In this document: positions 33,348 to 41,859 of the stretch, piece by piece | Numbering within the stretch: the stretch's first letter is position 1 | How the letters are laid out: every line of letters begins with the position of its first letter | Source: UBA5543 sp964464965 | GTDB lineage: Bacteria > Bacteroidota > Bacteroidia > Chitinophagales > Chitinophagaceae | Direction of reading: 5' to 3' | Length of the DNA: 64,000 nt | Assembly (NCBI GenBank): GCA_964464965.1 | Contig: CAYXHM010000001.1 | Location: 682,001-746,000, forward strand | Program-made: the position numbers and the translations under genes | Notes under the pieces: model-generated | Database searches by the model: none | What the model was told of the DNA's origin: nothing | What the model saw: only the letters and a program-made list of their open reading frames with translations

Positions 33348-35183
33348 TTAAAGTGTCATGACTGCTCCCAGCTCTTTCACTTTTTTTCGTGCCAGTTGTA
33401 CATAGGTGCTGCCGGGGTATTCTATAATCAATTGAGTGTACAGCTTGCCGGCTTCCTCTTTTTTATTCAGCAGGTTTTCATTTATCTCTGCCATGGTAAA
33501 CAGTGCATCATCTGCCAATACATCTTTCCCATGCTCTTTGTGTATCTGTTGCAGGTAAGACAATGCAGCAGGATAATCGCCTCTTTTTTGCGCGATTTTC
33601 GCGCGTTGCATCATTATATCGTCCGCCAACGGATGCTCGGGGAAAGCTTTTGCAATACTGTCTAATATCTGTTCTGCTTCGCGGTCTTTATTCTGAAACA
33701 ATAATAAATCGGCGTAAGCAAAACGCTCCAGTGGTGTGTAGTTGCTATCCGGCGGTATATTCTCCGTTATCAGTACAGACAAATAAAGTGCGTCGTTAGC
33801 TATCAGTTCAGATGTTGAAGCTTTTAGTACCGATACCTGTATATTAGCCCAGTCAAAATCACCTCTGTAATAAGCCAGCTTCGCATCCCTGAAACGCGCC
33901 TCTTCTCCCAGGAGGTCTTCCCTGAATTCTTTTTGTACCTGCGTATATATCAGTGATGCCTCCCAGGTATTACCCAGCAATGTATGATAATCTCCCAGTT
34001 GCAATTTACACTGCCCTACAAAATCTTTCCTGGCAGCGGGTTTGCTGATAGCTGTTTCTAATTCGGTTATGGCATCTCCAGGTTTATCTGCATATCGTGC
34101 CAGTAGTATGGCATAGTCCTGCACTGTGCGGAATGAATAATAATCAGGATAAGTTGCTAAAAACTGTTTGTACTCCGCTGCCAACGCGTTTGCTTCCTCT
34201 TTAGTAAACTTTGGGTTCTTCTGCATCAGCCTGAATTTCACACTTAATATCTCATTCACCACAGATGCGTAAAACGGGTATTCTTTTCCCTTTTCTACTA
34301 TTTCCTCATAAGCTTTCAGGGCAAATTCATTCTGATCTTCGGCTACGGCATACCGTGCAAATTCCAGCAGCCGCTCCCCCTGCTCTTTATAACGTTCATC
34401 CAGGGCCCTCACCTGTATCAGTGCTCCATCCCAATCGTTCTTTTGCGTGTACAGCCATACCAGCAGTTCTGAAAAGTGTGGATTATCCGGTTCTTCGTTT
34501 ATCTTTTTAATAATAGCTTTCTGCGCCTTTTGCAATTTTTTAGGGTCATCCCCTAAAAAATCCAGTAATGTAGTTTTTACTTCTTCAATACCACCATTGT
34601 GATAGCTTCGGCTCGATTCCAGGAGTGTGGTAATACCATTATCAATATCACCTGCTTTAAAATACAGCCTGGCCATAGGCCCACTATATAAAAACTGGTT
34701 ATGCAGTATTTCTCCTGCCCTTACATATGTTTTCAGGGCGTAGTCATCCATACCGGCATCTGTAAATTTCCTGGCTACAAACTGTGTTACCAGGTCATCT
34801 CCATTCAGCAATGTTATTGCTTTATCAAAAAATTCTTCTGCTTTTTTATCTTTCCCTGCGGCTTTATATACCCTGCCCATATCCACCATCCAGGCTGCAT
34901 TGCTGGGGCTGCGCTGTATTTGCCTGTCTACGAGCTTTTCGGCTTCTTTATAATTTTTGTCCAGCAGTAATACATCCAGGTAGCCGGTATATACTTCAGT
35001 GCTACGCGCATCTGCCTTATACAACTCTTCATACAAGGCTATGGCTTTAGAATAATCCTTCATGTCCACATGCATTCTTGCCTTGTCCAACTCAGCCTGC
35101 TGCGCCATGACCGCTGTGCACAACATCAACCCCGCTACCAACAACCCAATCTTCAGGCTTATGCCATTACTCCGTCTTGTCAT
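33348..35183 (-). CDS. Exported TPR-repeat protein
   Basis: About 611 residues from ATG 35183 (MTRRSNGISLKIGLLVAGLMLCTAVMAQQ), a signal peptide with a basic start; the frame can be extended to 35204 but with no gain. Many tetratricopeptide repeats follow, in two blocks (about 30-150 and 440-600), the latter YbgF/BamD-like (HPLADDIMMQRAKIAQKRGDYPAALSYLQQI, GKLYTQLIIEYPGSTYVQLARKKVKEL in part). It is likely a periplasmic scaffold. The start overlaps the previous gene's stop by 17 bases, so the two are coupled; ComEC follows. Confidence 0.85.
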   Translation of the reverse strand: MTRRSNGISLKIGLLVAGLMLCTAVMAQQAELDKARMHVDMKDYSKAIALYEELYKADARSTEVYTGYLDVLLLDKNYKEAEKLVDRQIQRSPSNAAWMVDMGRVYKAAGKDKKAEEFFDKAITLLNGDDLVTQFVARKFTDAGMDDYALKTYVRAGEILHNQFLYSGPMARLYFKAGDIDNGITTLLESSRSYHNGGIEEVKTTLLDFLGDDPKKLQKAQKAIIKKINEEPDNPHFSELLVWLYTQKNDWDGALIQVRALDERYKEQGERLLEFARYAVAEDQNEFALKAYEEIVEKGKEYPFYASVVNEILSVKFRLMQKNPKFTKEEANALAAEYKQFLATYPDYYSFRTVQDYAILLARYADKPGDAITELETAISKPAARKDFVGQCKLQLGDYHTLLGNTWEASLIYTQVQKEFREDLLGEEARFRDAKLAYYRGDFDWANIQVSVLKASTSELIANDALYLSVLITENIPPDSNYTPLERFAYADLLLFQNKDREAEQILDSIAKAFPEHPLADDIMMQRAKIAQKRGDYPAALSYLQQIHKEHGKDVLADDALFTMAEINENLLNKKEEAGKLYTQLIIEYPGSTYVQLARKKVKELGAVMTL

Positions 35184-35967
35184 ACACAAATTTACTGCCA
35201 TCAAAATTATATACTTTCATATCGCCCTTCAGTTGATTGTCTTTGTCCGGTACCGGTATATATAGTTTTTTACCCTTTACATATACATTATACACCTCCT
35301 GCATCTTCTTAAAATCGTAGTTAGACATATAGTCGTAGCTATATTCAATAACCCCGGGAGTATTGCCATCAACAGGGAATATGTTTACTTGTTTTGCATC
35401 GTCTGACAGGTCATATGCAATAATGCCTTTAGTAACCTTGTCATTAGGCTCTATCTTCTTATACACCGGTAAGTAGTATTTTTTCCCTCCTGAATTTTGA
35501 ACGGACAATATTTTATCAAAACTTCCGGCCACATCTTTGCCTGGAGATGGAAAGAAAATTGTTGCGCTCCCTCTTTTTCCACCCTGCCTGTAAATCATCA
35601 CAGATGCAAAATTGTGCGGCAGCTTACCTATATATGTATCCCAGCTGAAGATGCGTACCGACTTATCTTCAGAAGTTGTGATGATTAAATCGTTGCTACC
35701 GGGTATTTCAATTTCCTGTGTCAGCATTGCCGGTAGCGACATCGACGTATTGACCAGGTATTTACGCAACATTTCGTTGTAGTATGCTATAGAATCTGTA
35801 TTGGCCACTTTATGCGAAAAGCTGGTGTCTTCAGCATTGTACTGAAAACGCCAATAGCTGATGGCATCCAGGTATTCTTTGATCTTTTTCTCTGCTTCGG
35901 GTAATGTTTGGGCAAAACTATTCCCTGCAAACACCATCAGCAATAATATGGTCAAAATCCTGTTCAT
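35167..35967 (-). CDS. Exported protein of unknown function
   Basis: 266 residues with a signal peptide (about 1-19, ending NSFAQ). The mature protein begins with an alpha-helical region (LPEAEKKIKEYLDAISYWRFQYN), then a beta-rich region resembling one blade-like repeat series (NDLIITTSEDKSVRIFSWDTYIG) and ends in KLYIPVPDKDNQLKGDMKVYNFDGSKF. I recognise no family. It starts one base after the FadN-type gene stops and overlaps the TPR gene, so the three are one operon. Inferred periplasmic or outer-membrane-associated. Confidence 0.75.
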   Translation of the reverse strand: MNRILTILLLMVFAGNSFAQTLPEAEKKIKEYLDAISYWRFQYNAEDTSFSHKVANTDSIAYYNEMLRKYLVNTSMSLPAMLTQEIEIPGSNDLIITTSEDKSVRIFSWDTYIGKLPHNFASVMIYRQGGKRGSATIFFPSPGKDVAGSFDKILSVQNSGGKKYYLPVYKKIEPNDKVTKGIIAYDLSDDAKQVNIFPVDGNTPGVIEYSYDYMSNYDFKKMQEVYNVYVKGKKLYIPVPDKDNQLKGDMKVYNFDGSKFVYDKTE

Positions 35968-35968
35968 A

Positions 35969-38365
35969 TCAGTTTCTTAACGGTTTGCCGGTCTGCAATA
36001 TACTCTGCAAACGCTCTAAGGTTTTTTTCTGTCCGCATAGGCTTAAAAATGTTTCCCGCTCCAGGTCCAGCAGGTATTGCTCACTTACCATTGTGGTAGC
36101 AGACAGATCTCCTCCACACATTACATAAGCCAGTTTTTCTGCTATAAACTTATCATAGTCTGTAATATAATTGCCACGCCACATGCCGTGTATCCCCGCC
36201 ATCAATGGCCCCAGGCCTGAACGTCCCTGCACTTTTATGTCATTGCGATGTATCGGCTGGGTATACCCCTGTTCGTGCAGTGATAATACTTTTCTTTTTG
36301 CATCGGTCACGCGCCTGTCAGGATTAATAGATATACTGTCAGTTCCTTTTCTCAGTATTGAAAGTTCATATGCTTCGTGAGCCGATGTACTGACCTTTGC
36401 CGTACCTATATTGATGAACAATTGCTGAAGATAGTTCAGCTCTATATCCTCTTTTATATTCCTGTCAGATGCGCGTACTACCAGTTCCTTCGTACCGCCG
36501 CCACCCGGTATCAGCCCAACACCCATTTCCACCAGACCTATATAACTCTCTGCCGCAGCCTGCACAGCGTCTGCGTGCAGGCACATTTCGCAGCCACCGC
36601 CTAAGGCCATGCCATGTGGCGCCAACACTACGGGTATACTGCTGTACCTCAGCCTCATGGTAGTATTCTGAAATTGCCTGATGGCCATATCCAGTTCGTC
36701 ATACTCCTGCTCTACAGCAAACATGAATATCAGGCCCACATTCGCACCAGCACTGAAGTTGGCGCCGCTATTGGCTATTACCAGGCCTTTATATTTTTCT
36801 TCGGCAATGCTTACAGCTTTCTGCACACCAGCCAGCACTTCACCACCTATGCTGTTCATTTTCGTGTTCCAGCTTAGCGCTACTACATCATCACCTATAT
36901 CGTAAAGTTTGCAGGCGCTGTTCTGCCAAACAACTTTTTCATCGTAATGATCAAGTATGATCATTGTGCCTGCACCCGGCACAGTTTTATAAGACTTGCT
37001 GTTAATGTCGTAATATTTGCGTTGTCCGTTCTCTGTTTTATAAAAGGTCTCAAATCCCGCATTCAACATCTCCTCTACCCATGGCGCTGCTTTGGTTCCC
37101 GTCTCTTCCATTATGGCCAATACCTTTTTCACACCTAAAACATCCCACGTTTCAAACGCACCTATCTCCCAGCCAAAACCAGCCTTCAGCGCATCATCTA
37201 TTTTATAAAGCTCATCTGCTATCTCCGGTATGCGATGGCTGGCGTATGCAAACAACATGTGATGAAACATCCTGTAAAACTCACCCGCCTTATCCTGCCC
37301 TTTGTACAGCGCAACCAGCCTTTGTTTTAGATCATCAATAGGTTTGGCTGCTTCCAGCGTAGCAAACTTTGCTTTCTGTTTGGGGCCGTACTCCATCGTT
37401 TCAGGGTTCAGTGTCAGTATATCGCTTTTACCACCTTTTACTTTTTTATAAAAGCCCTGCCCTGTTTTATCACCCAGCCATTTGTTGGCTATCATGTTTT
37501 CTATAAAGGGTGGTATTCTGAAAATATTTTTTGCTTCATCGTGCGGCACATTTTCAGGCAGCGCCTTTGCCACATGCACCAGCGTATCCAGGCCAACAAC
37601 ATCCCCTGTACGGAAAGTTGCCGACTTCGGCCTGCCCATTATAGTACCACTCAGCGAGTCTATTTCATCAATCGTCAATCCTAATTGCTGCATGGCATGA
37701 AATACCGCCATAAAACCAAACACACCCACGCGGTTGGCAATAAATGCCGGGGTGTCTTTACACAACACTGTTGTTTTACCTAAAAAACGGCTGCCATAGT
37801 CCATCAGGAAATCTATCACGTCCGGTTTGGTATCAGGTGTCGGTATTATTTCAAGCAGCTTCAGGTAGCGGGGTGGATTAAAAAAGTGGGAACCGCAAAA
37901 ATTCGCCCTGAAATCTTCACTCCTGCCCTTTGCCATCAGCCCAATGGGTATGCCCGATGTGTTGGTAGTAATGAGCGAGCCCGGCCTTCGGTGCTGCTCT
38001 ATTTTTTCAAATATCTGTTGTTTGATGTCCAGCCTTTCTATTACGGCTTCCAGCACCCAGTCACAATCTTGTATCCTGTGCAGGTCATCGTCAATATTAC
38101 CGGTCACTATGTTTTTGGCCACATCTTTGGTGTACACAGCACTTGGGTTTGATTTAAGTGTAGCTGCCAGTGCTGCGCTTACAATGCTGTTTCGCCATTG
38201 CGGGCTATTGCTTGTCCACCCCTTAGCCTTGTCCTGCTCTGTCAACTCGCGCGGAATAATGTCCAGCAGCAATGCCTGCACGCCTATACCTGCAAAATGT
38301 GCCGCTATACGGCTGCCCATTACCCCACTCCCTATTACTGCCACCTTTCTTATAGCCCTGTTCAT
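35969..38365 (-). CDS. 3-hydroxyacyl-CoA dehydrogenase / enoyl-CoA hydratase fusion (FadN type)
   Basis: About 798 residues from ATG 38365 (MNRAIRKVAVIGSGVMGSRIAAHFAG); TTG 38374 is a weaker choice. It has the NAD-binding Rossmann domain first (GSGVMGSRIA; catalytic-type GSHFFNPPRYLKLLEII), the C-terminal dehydrogenase domain, then a crotonase domain in the last third (NSGANFSAGANVGLI, LGGGCEMCLHADAV, LVEMGVGLIPGGGGTKEL with both catalytic-type Glu). This order (dehydrogenase before hydratase) is that of FadN, the reverse of FadB/FadJ. It performs two middle steps of fatty-acid beta-oxidation. No thiolase or acyl-CoA dehydrogenase is adjacent, which is unusual for FadN. Confidence 0.92.
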   Translation of the reverse strand: MNRAIRKVAVIGSGVMGSRIAAHFAGIGVQALLLDIIPRELTEQDKAKGWTSNSPQWRNSIVSAALAATLKSNPSAVYTKDVAKNIVTGNIDDDLHRIQDCDWVLEAVIERLDIKQQIFEKIEQHRRPGSLITTNTSGIPIGLMAKGRSEDFRANFCGSHFFNPPRYLKLLEIIPTPDTKPDVIDFLMDYGSRFLGKTTVLCKDTPAFIANRVGVFGFMAVFHAMQQLGLTIDEIDSLSGTIMGRPKSATFRTGDVVGLDTLVHVAKALPENVPHDEAKNIFRIPPFIENMIANKWLGDKTGQGFYKKVKGGKSDILTLNPETMEYGPKQKAKFATLEAAKPIDDLKQRLVALYKGQDKAGEFYRMFHHMLFAYASHRIPEIADELYKIDDALKAGFGWEIGAFETWDVLGVKKVLAIMEETGTKAAPWVEEMLNAGFETFYKTENGQRKYYDINSKSYKTVPGAGTMIILDHYDEKVVWQNSACKLYDIGDDVVALSWNTKMNSIGGEVLAGVQKAVSIAEEKYKGLVIANSGANFSAGANVGLIFMFAVEQEYDELDMAIRQFQNTTMRLRYSSIPVVLAPHGMALGGGCEMCLHADAVQAAAESYIGLVEMGVGLIPGGGGTKELVVRASDRNIKEDIELNYLQQLFINIGTAKVSTSAHEAYELSILRKGTDSISINPDRRVTDAKRKVLSLHEQGYTQPIHRNDIKVQGRSGLGPLMAGIHGMWRGNYITDYDKFIAEKLAYVMCGGDLSATTMVSEQYLLDLERETFLSLCGQKKTLERLQSILQTGKPLRN

Positions 38366-38484
38366 ATTTACCAAATGAATTTTACCTACACAATTTAACG
38401 AAAAAAGGGCAGGGATGCAGCGCTTATAATTTTCTCAACAATATATCAACCGCTTATGCCGCCGGGTCCTGTTCTATTGCGGGT

Positions 38485-39096
38485 TCAAACTGCCTCTCCT
38501 TTTTTATCTTTGTACCTTCGCTGGAGGTTTTCTTTAGCTGTAGCCCATTCATCATCTGTTATACTATAGTAAGCCGTATTCCTGTTTGTACCGTCTTCCC
38601 TTATCATATCATGGCGTAGTATCCCCTCGAATTTCGCACCTGTTTTCAAAATTGCTGTCCTTGACCGGATATTATTTTCGTCCGTCTTTAATTGTACCCT
38701 ACAGGCATTCAGCACCTCAAAACAAAATGTCAGCAATAGTAATTTGCATTCAAAATTTACAGCCGTGGCCCAATAGTCCGGATGCAGCCAGGTCCAGCCA
38801 ATTTCCAGTTTCCTGTGTTCCTGCTCTATGTTCATCAGGCGTGTTGCGCCGGCCAGTTTTTTGGCTTGTTTGTGATAAATTACAAAAGGGTACTGCACAC
38901 CTTTTTCTCTTGCATCTATAGCTTTTGTTAGTGTCCTCAGCACTTTATCCCGGCTGCTCATGTCCCGGGGTATATACTGCCATATCGCAGGCTCGGACGC
39001 CAAGGCTGCCAGTTCATCAAAATGTTCAGTTTGCAGGGGTAGTAGTTCTACTATATCACCTGCCAGTTTCGTGCTTTGTGGTATCCAGTTCATCAT
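38485..39096 (-). CDS. GNAT-family N-acetyltransferase
   Basis: 203 residues with the RimL-type GNAT pattern: LLPLQTEHFDELAALASEPAIWQYIPRDM, then KKLAGATRLMNIEQEHRKLEIGWTWLHPDYWATAVNFECKLLLL (in part; the EIGWTWLxPxYW motif marks a common Bacteroidota subfamily), and SRTAILKTGAKFEGILRHDMI near the end. The usual Q/RxxGxG/A loop is replaced by WATAVNFE, seen in this branch. Substrate unknown. Stands alone between the FadN operon and a divergent T9SS gene. Confidence 0.85.
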   Translation of the reverse strand: MMNWIPQSTKLAGDIVELLPLQTEHFDELAALASEPAIWQYIPRDMSSRDKVLRTLTKAIDAREKGVQYPFVIYHKQAKKLAGATRLMNIEQEHRKLEIGWTWLHPDYWATAVNFECKLLLLTFCFEVLNACRVQLKTDENNIRSRTAILKTGAKFEGILRHDMIREDGTNRNTAYYSITDDEWATAKENLQRRYKDKKGEAV

Positions 39097-39316
39097 TAAA
39101 CTGTTAGTTAATTTAACCCCGGTATCTGGTCAGCCCCGGATTATGCAAATACGGGAAATAAAATAAGAAGAAATATTCCGGAAAAGATTTTTCGCGAGAG
39201 ACACCCTGTACAACGAATATCCCCCGATAAATCCCCTGAAAACCGCTCTTAAATGACAATCCCATTATAAATATAACAATGTAATAAGTGTAATTTTAAG
39301 CTTGCAAAAATTATAT

Positions 39317-41260
39317 ATGATGCACAAATTATGTACACTCGCATTATCATTCATTCTTGCCCTCAACACCGGCATAGCCCAGCAAGTAATCTTTAAAGAA
39401 AATTTTGACCATATGCCCGGCCTTGGCCTCAGCAATGGCTGGGTGACAACAGCTACAGGTGCGGTAGGCTGGCGTACCAGCGATATGTATAACCTGTACT
39501 GCTCTTACTCCTATATACCACAGTATAAATACTGGGCAAAAGTGGCCGCCATTTCCGGCTGCTATGGCGATAAGGGAGGCCCGCGCAACAACCGCGATGT
39601 GCTGGCATACACTAAACCCATCAACCTGGCCATACCGCATCCGGCAGCATTCTTAAAATTCGACTCTTATTTCAACAAAATGCTGGTTGTCTCTACTTAT
39701 GAAAAGGCAACTGTAGAAATTTCTACCAATGACGGCGCATCCTGGAACCTTTTGTTTGAGGTGCCGGCAGGTTCTACGCCTGATTCATTCGCTACATGGT
39801 ACATAAACTTGTCTCAATACATCGGGTATAATAATGTACGTATTGGCTTTCGTTACAGCGACCAGGGTATGAACCAGAAACTGGGTGGATGGGCTATAGA
39901 TAATATTGAGATATTCCGCCCCTACCAGAAAGACCTTGCGCTTGAGGTTTTCTCCCCAACTGACAGTATGCTGAAATATGCCACGGTCAATAATACCATT
40001 ATTCATACAGGAACGGTCATGAACAAAGGCATAGATACCATACACTCATTTGTAGTAAATTACAAACAGGACAATGGCCACATCTTATCCGATACAATCA
40101 AGGCAACATTGCCACCGCTCAGCAAATACAATTTCAGCCATGCAGTACCTGATACAATAACCAAAACAGGCAATATAAATATAACTGCATGGGTAGTAAC
40201 AATGGGTGATGTAAACACTGCCAATGATACTATGTTTACAAAAGTACATGGTGCGCATTTTATGCCCAATAAAATGGTGGCCGTAGAAGAAGGTACCGGT
40301 ACATGGAACATGTTTGCACCTATGGGTTATGTATTCTTAAATACACTGAATTCTGACCACAATGCCTGCCTTGTTTCTATACACAGTTCAGACCCTATGG
40401 ATCTAAAACCATACTCCGACTACTTCTACAGCATCAACTACTCTACCCCGCACTTTTTCATGATAGACCGCAAGGCGGCAACCGAAGCTTCTTTCTTTAA
40501 CACTTTTCACAAACACAGTACACACTTCGGCTTTGCAGACCTGGAGCTGCACGGTAATTTTGCCGGAGACTGGATAGATATTGGCGTTGGCGTAAAACCA
40601 GCTATAGATATGACCGGTGATTTCAGGCTGCTACTGGTACTTACGGAAGATGGGGTGAAAGGAACAGGCAAAGGATGGGAGCAGGAAAATATGCATTATG
40701 CCGGGGGGAAAAACGGCACAATGGGTGGATACGAAAATAAACCTGACCCTGTGCATGCACAGGATATGACTTATAACTACGTAGCACGTATGGCATATCC
40801 GGGGCCGGATGGCGGTAAAACATTCGCAACAGAACTGAAACACAATGGTAGCTACTTTCACAAGTTCAACCTGAAGCTTGACCCCGCATGGGATAAAAAC
40901 AGGCTGAGGGCAATAGTTATGTTACTGCGCAATGATGATACATTGATATTGAACAGTAACAAACTCAACTATTTCCTTTCTGTAGCAAATGGTAACAGGG
41001 AAAATATAAATACCGGTATATATCCCAACCCTGCGCACCTGTACACAAGGCTGCAATTTGAATCTACAAGGCAGGAAAAGGCTGATGTATTTGTGACCGA
41101 TGTAAGTGGCCGCAGGCTACTTCAGTTGCAAATACCCGATACTAAAGACGGTATCAACACACTAGATATTCCAACTGCGGATTTACCAACAGGATTGTAC
41201 GTCATTAATATACTTACACCAAAAACAAAACATGCTTTGAAATTGCAGGTGATGCATTAA
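39317..41260 (+). CDS. Large secreted protein: choice-of-anchor-J-like domain, degenerate Omp28-like domain, T9SS tail
   Basis: About 647 residues from ATG 39317 (or 39320), each giving a clean signal peptide (HKLCTLALSFILALNTGIAQ); the frame also opens at TTG 39302. Domains: a MAM/choice-of-anchor-J-type beta-sandwich (about 25-205; FKENFDHMPGLGLSNGW, GGWAIDNIEIF), an Ig-like linker, an Omp28-like thioredoxin fold (about 315-560, MVAVEEGTGTWNMFAPMGYVF) in which the expected W-C-x-x-C-P has become W-N-M-F-A-P, and a type A T9SS domain (TGIYPNPAHLYTRLQF, LPTGLYVINI). It would be exported to the surface as a structural or binding protein; redox activity is unlikely. Confidence 0.88.
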   Translation: MMHKLCTLALSFILALNTGIAQQVIFKENFDHMPGLGLSNGWVTTATGAVGWRTSDMYNLYCSYSYIPQYKYWAKVAAISGCYGDKGGPRNNRDVLAYTKPINLAIPHPAAFLKFDSYFNKMLVVSTYEKATVEISTNDGASWNLLFEVPAGSTPDSFATWYINLSQYIGYNNVRIGFRYSDQGMNQKLGGWAIDNIEIFRPYQKDLALEVFSPTDSMLKYATVNNTIIHTGTVMNKGIDTIHSFVVNYKQDNGHILSDTIKATLPPLSKYNFSHAVPDTITKTGNINITAWVVTMGDVNTANDTMFTKVHGAHFMPNKMVAVEEGTGTWNMFAPMGYVFLNTLNSDHNACLVSIHSSDPMDLKPYSDYFYSINYSTPHFFMIDRKAATEASFFNTFHKHSTHFGFADLELHGNFAGDWIDIGVGVKPAIDMTGDFRLLLVLTEDGVKGTGKGWEQENMHYAGGKNGTMGGYENKPDPVHAQDMTYNYVARMAYPGPDGGKTFATELKHNGSYFHKFNLKLDPAWDKNRLRAIVMLLRNDDTLILNSNKLNYFLSVANGNRENINTGIYPNPAHLYTRLQFESTRQEKADVFVTDVSGRRLLQLQIPDTKDGINTLDIPTADLPTGLYVINILTPKTKHALKLQVMH

Positions 41261-41266
41261 CCTGCG

Positions 41267-41821
41267 TTACTTACTTCTTAATATTTTTGATGCACGGCTG
41301 CGGAACCCGGCCGTGCATCCTTGTTCCAGTTGGTCTTGCAGTATAACCCTTAATTCCTGTTTTATTTCAGGATAGTGTTTTGAGAGGTTGTCCAGTACCG
41401 TCATACAAAACACGCGCACTGCTACTGTTTCCTTTACATCTGCCAATAGGTCGAAGCAGATATTCATCACATCACCATGCAGCCGTTCGGGTATTTGTAT
41501 ATTTTGCAGCACCCTTACTACATTTCGCTTAACAGCTACATGCACTCTTTCATCATTCATCCTTTTCACCAGGTTGTCAATATTATCTTCTATCTGCTGT
41601 GGATAGATGTCGCCTATCTTGCCCAATACATGTGCTGCCAGTTGTACTACGCGATGCTCATCATGCAAAAAGATATGCATAAACTGCTGCATACGCGTGG
41701 GGTTATCACCTATCCAGGCAGCTATACGTTCTGCATTTTCTTTAGAATTTTCTTTAAGTATCTCAGCGCGAAGATCCATACGCAAATATGTGGAAATATT
41801 TTGTTTTTGTATTTCATGCAC
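41267..41821 (-). CDS. HEAT-like repeat protein
   Basis: Up to 184 residues, all alpha-helical with repeated 30-40-residue units (DEHRVVQLAAHVLGKIGDIYP, DERVHVAVKRNVVRVLQNI, DVKETVAVRVFCMTVLDNLSKHYPEI), typical of ARM/HEAT repeats such as those in DNA-alkylation-repair-like or scaffold proteins. No catalytic motif. ATG 41779 (MDLRAEILKENSKEN) is a good alternative start and would remove a poorly folded N-terminus. It converges on the T9SS gene with six bases between stops, and diverges from tex. Confidence 0.78.
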   Translation of the reverse strand: MHEIQKQNISTYLRMDLRAEILKENSKENAERIAAWIGDNPTRMQQFMHIFLHDEHRVVQLAAHVLGKIGDIYPQQIEDNIDNLVKRMNDERVHVAVKRNVVRVLQNIQIPERLHGDVMNICFDLLADVKETVAVRVFCMTVLDNLSKHYPEIKQELRVILQDQLEQGCTAGFRSRASKILRSK

Positions 41822-41859
41822 AGCGGTTACATTCGCATTCCTAAAAATACTGAAAGAGG

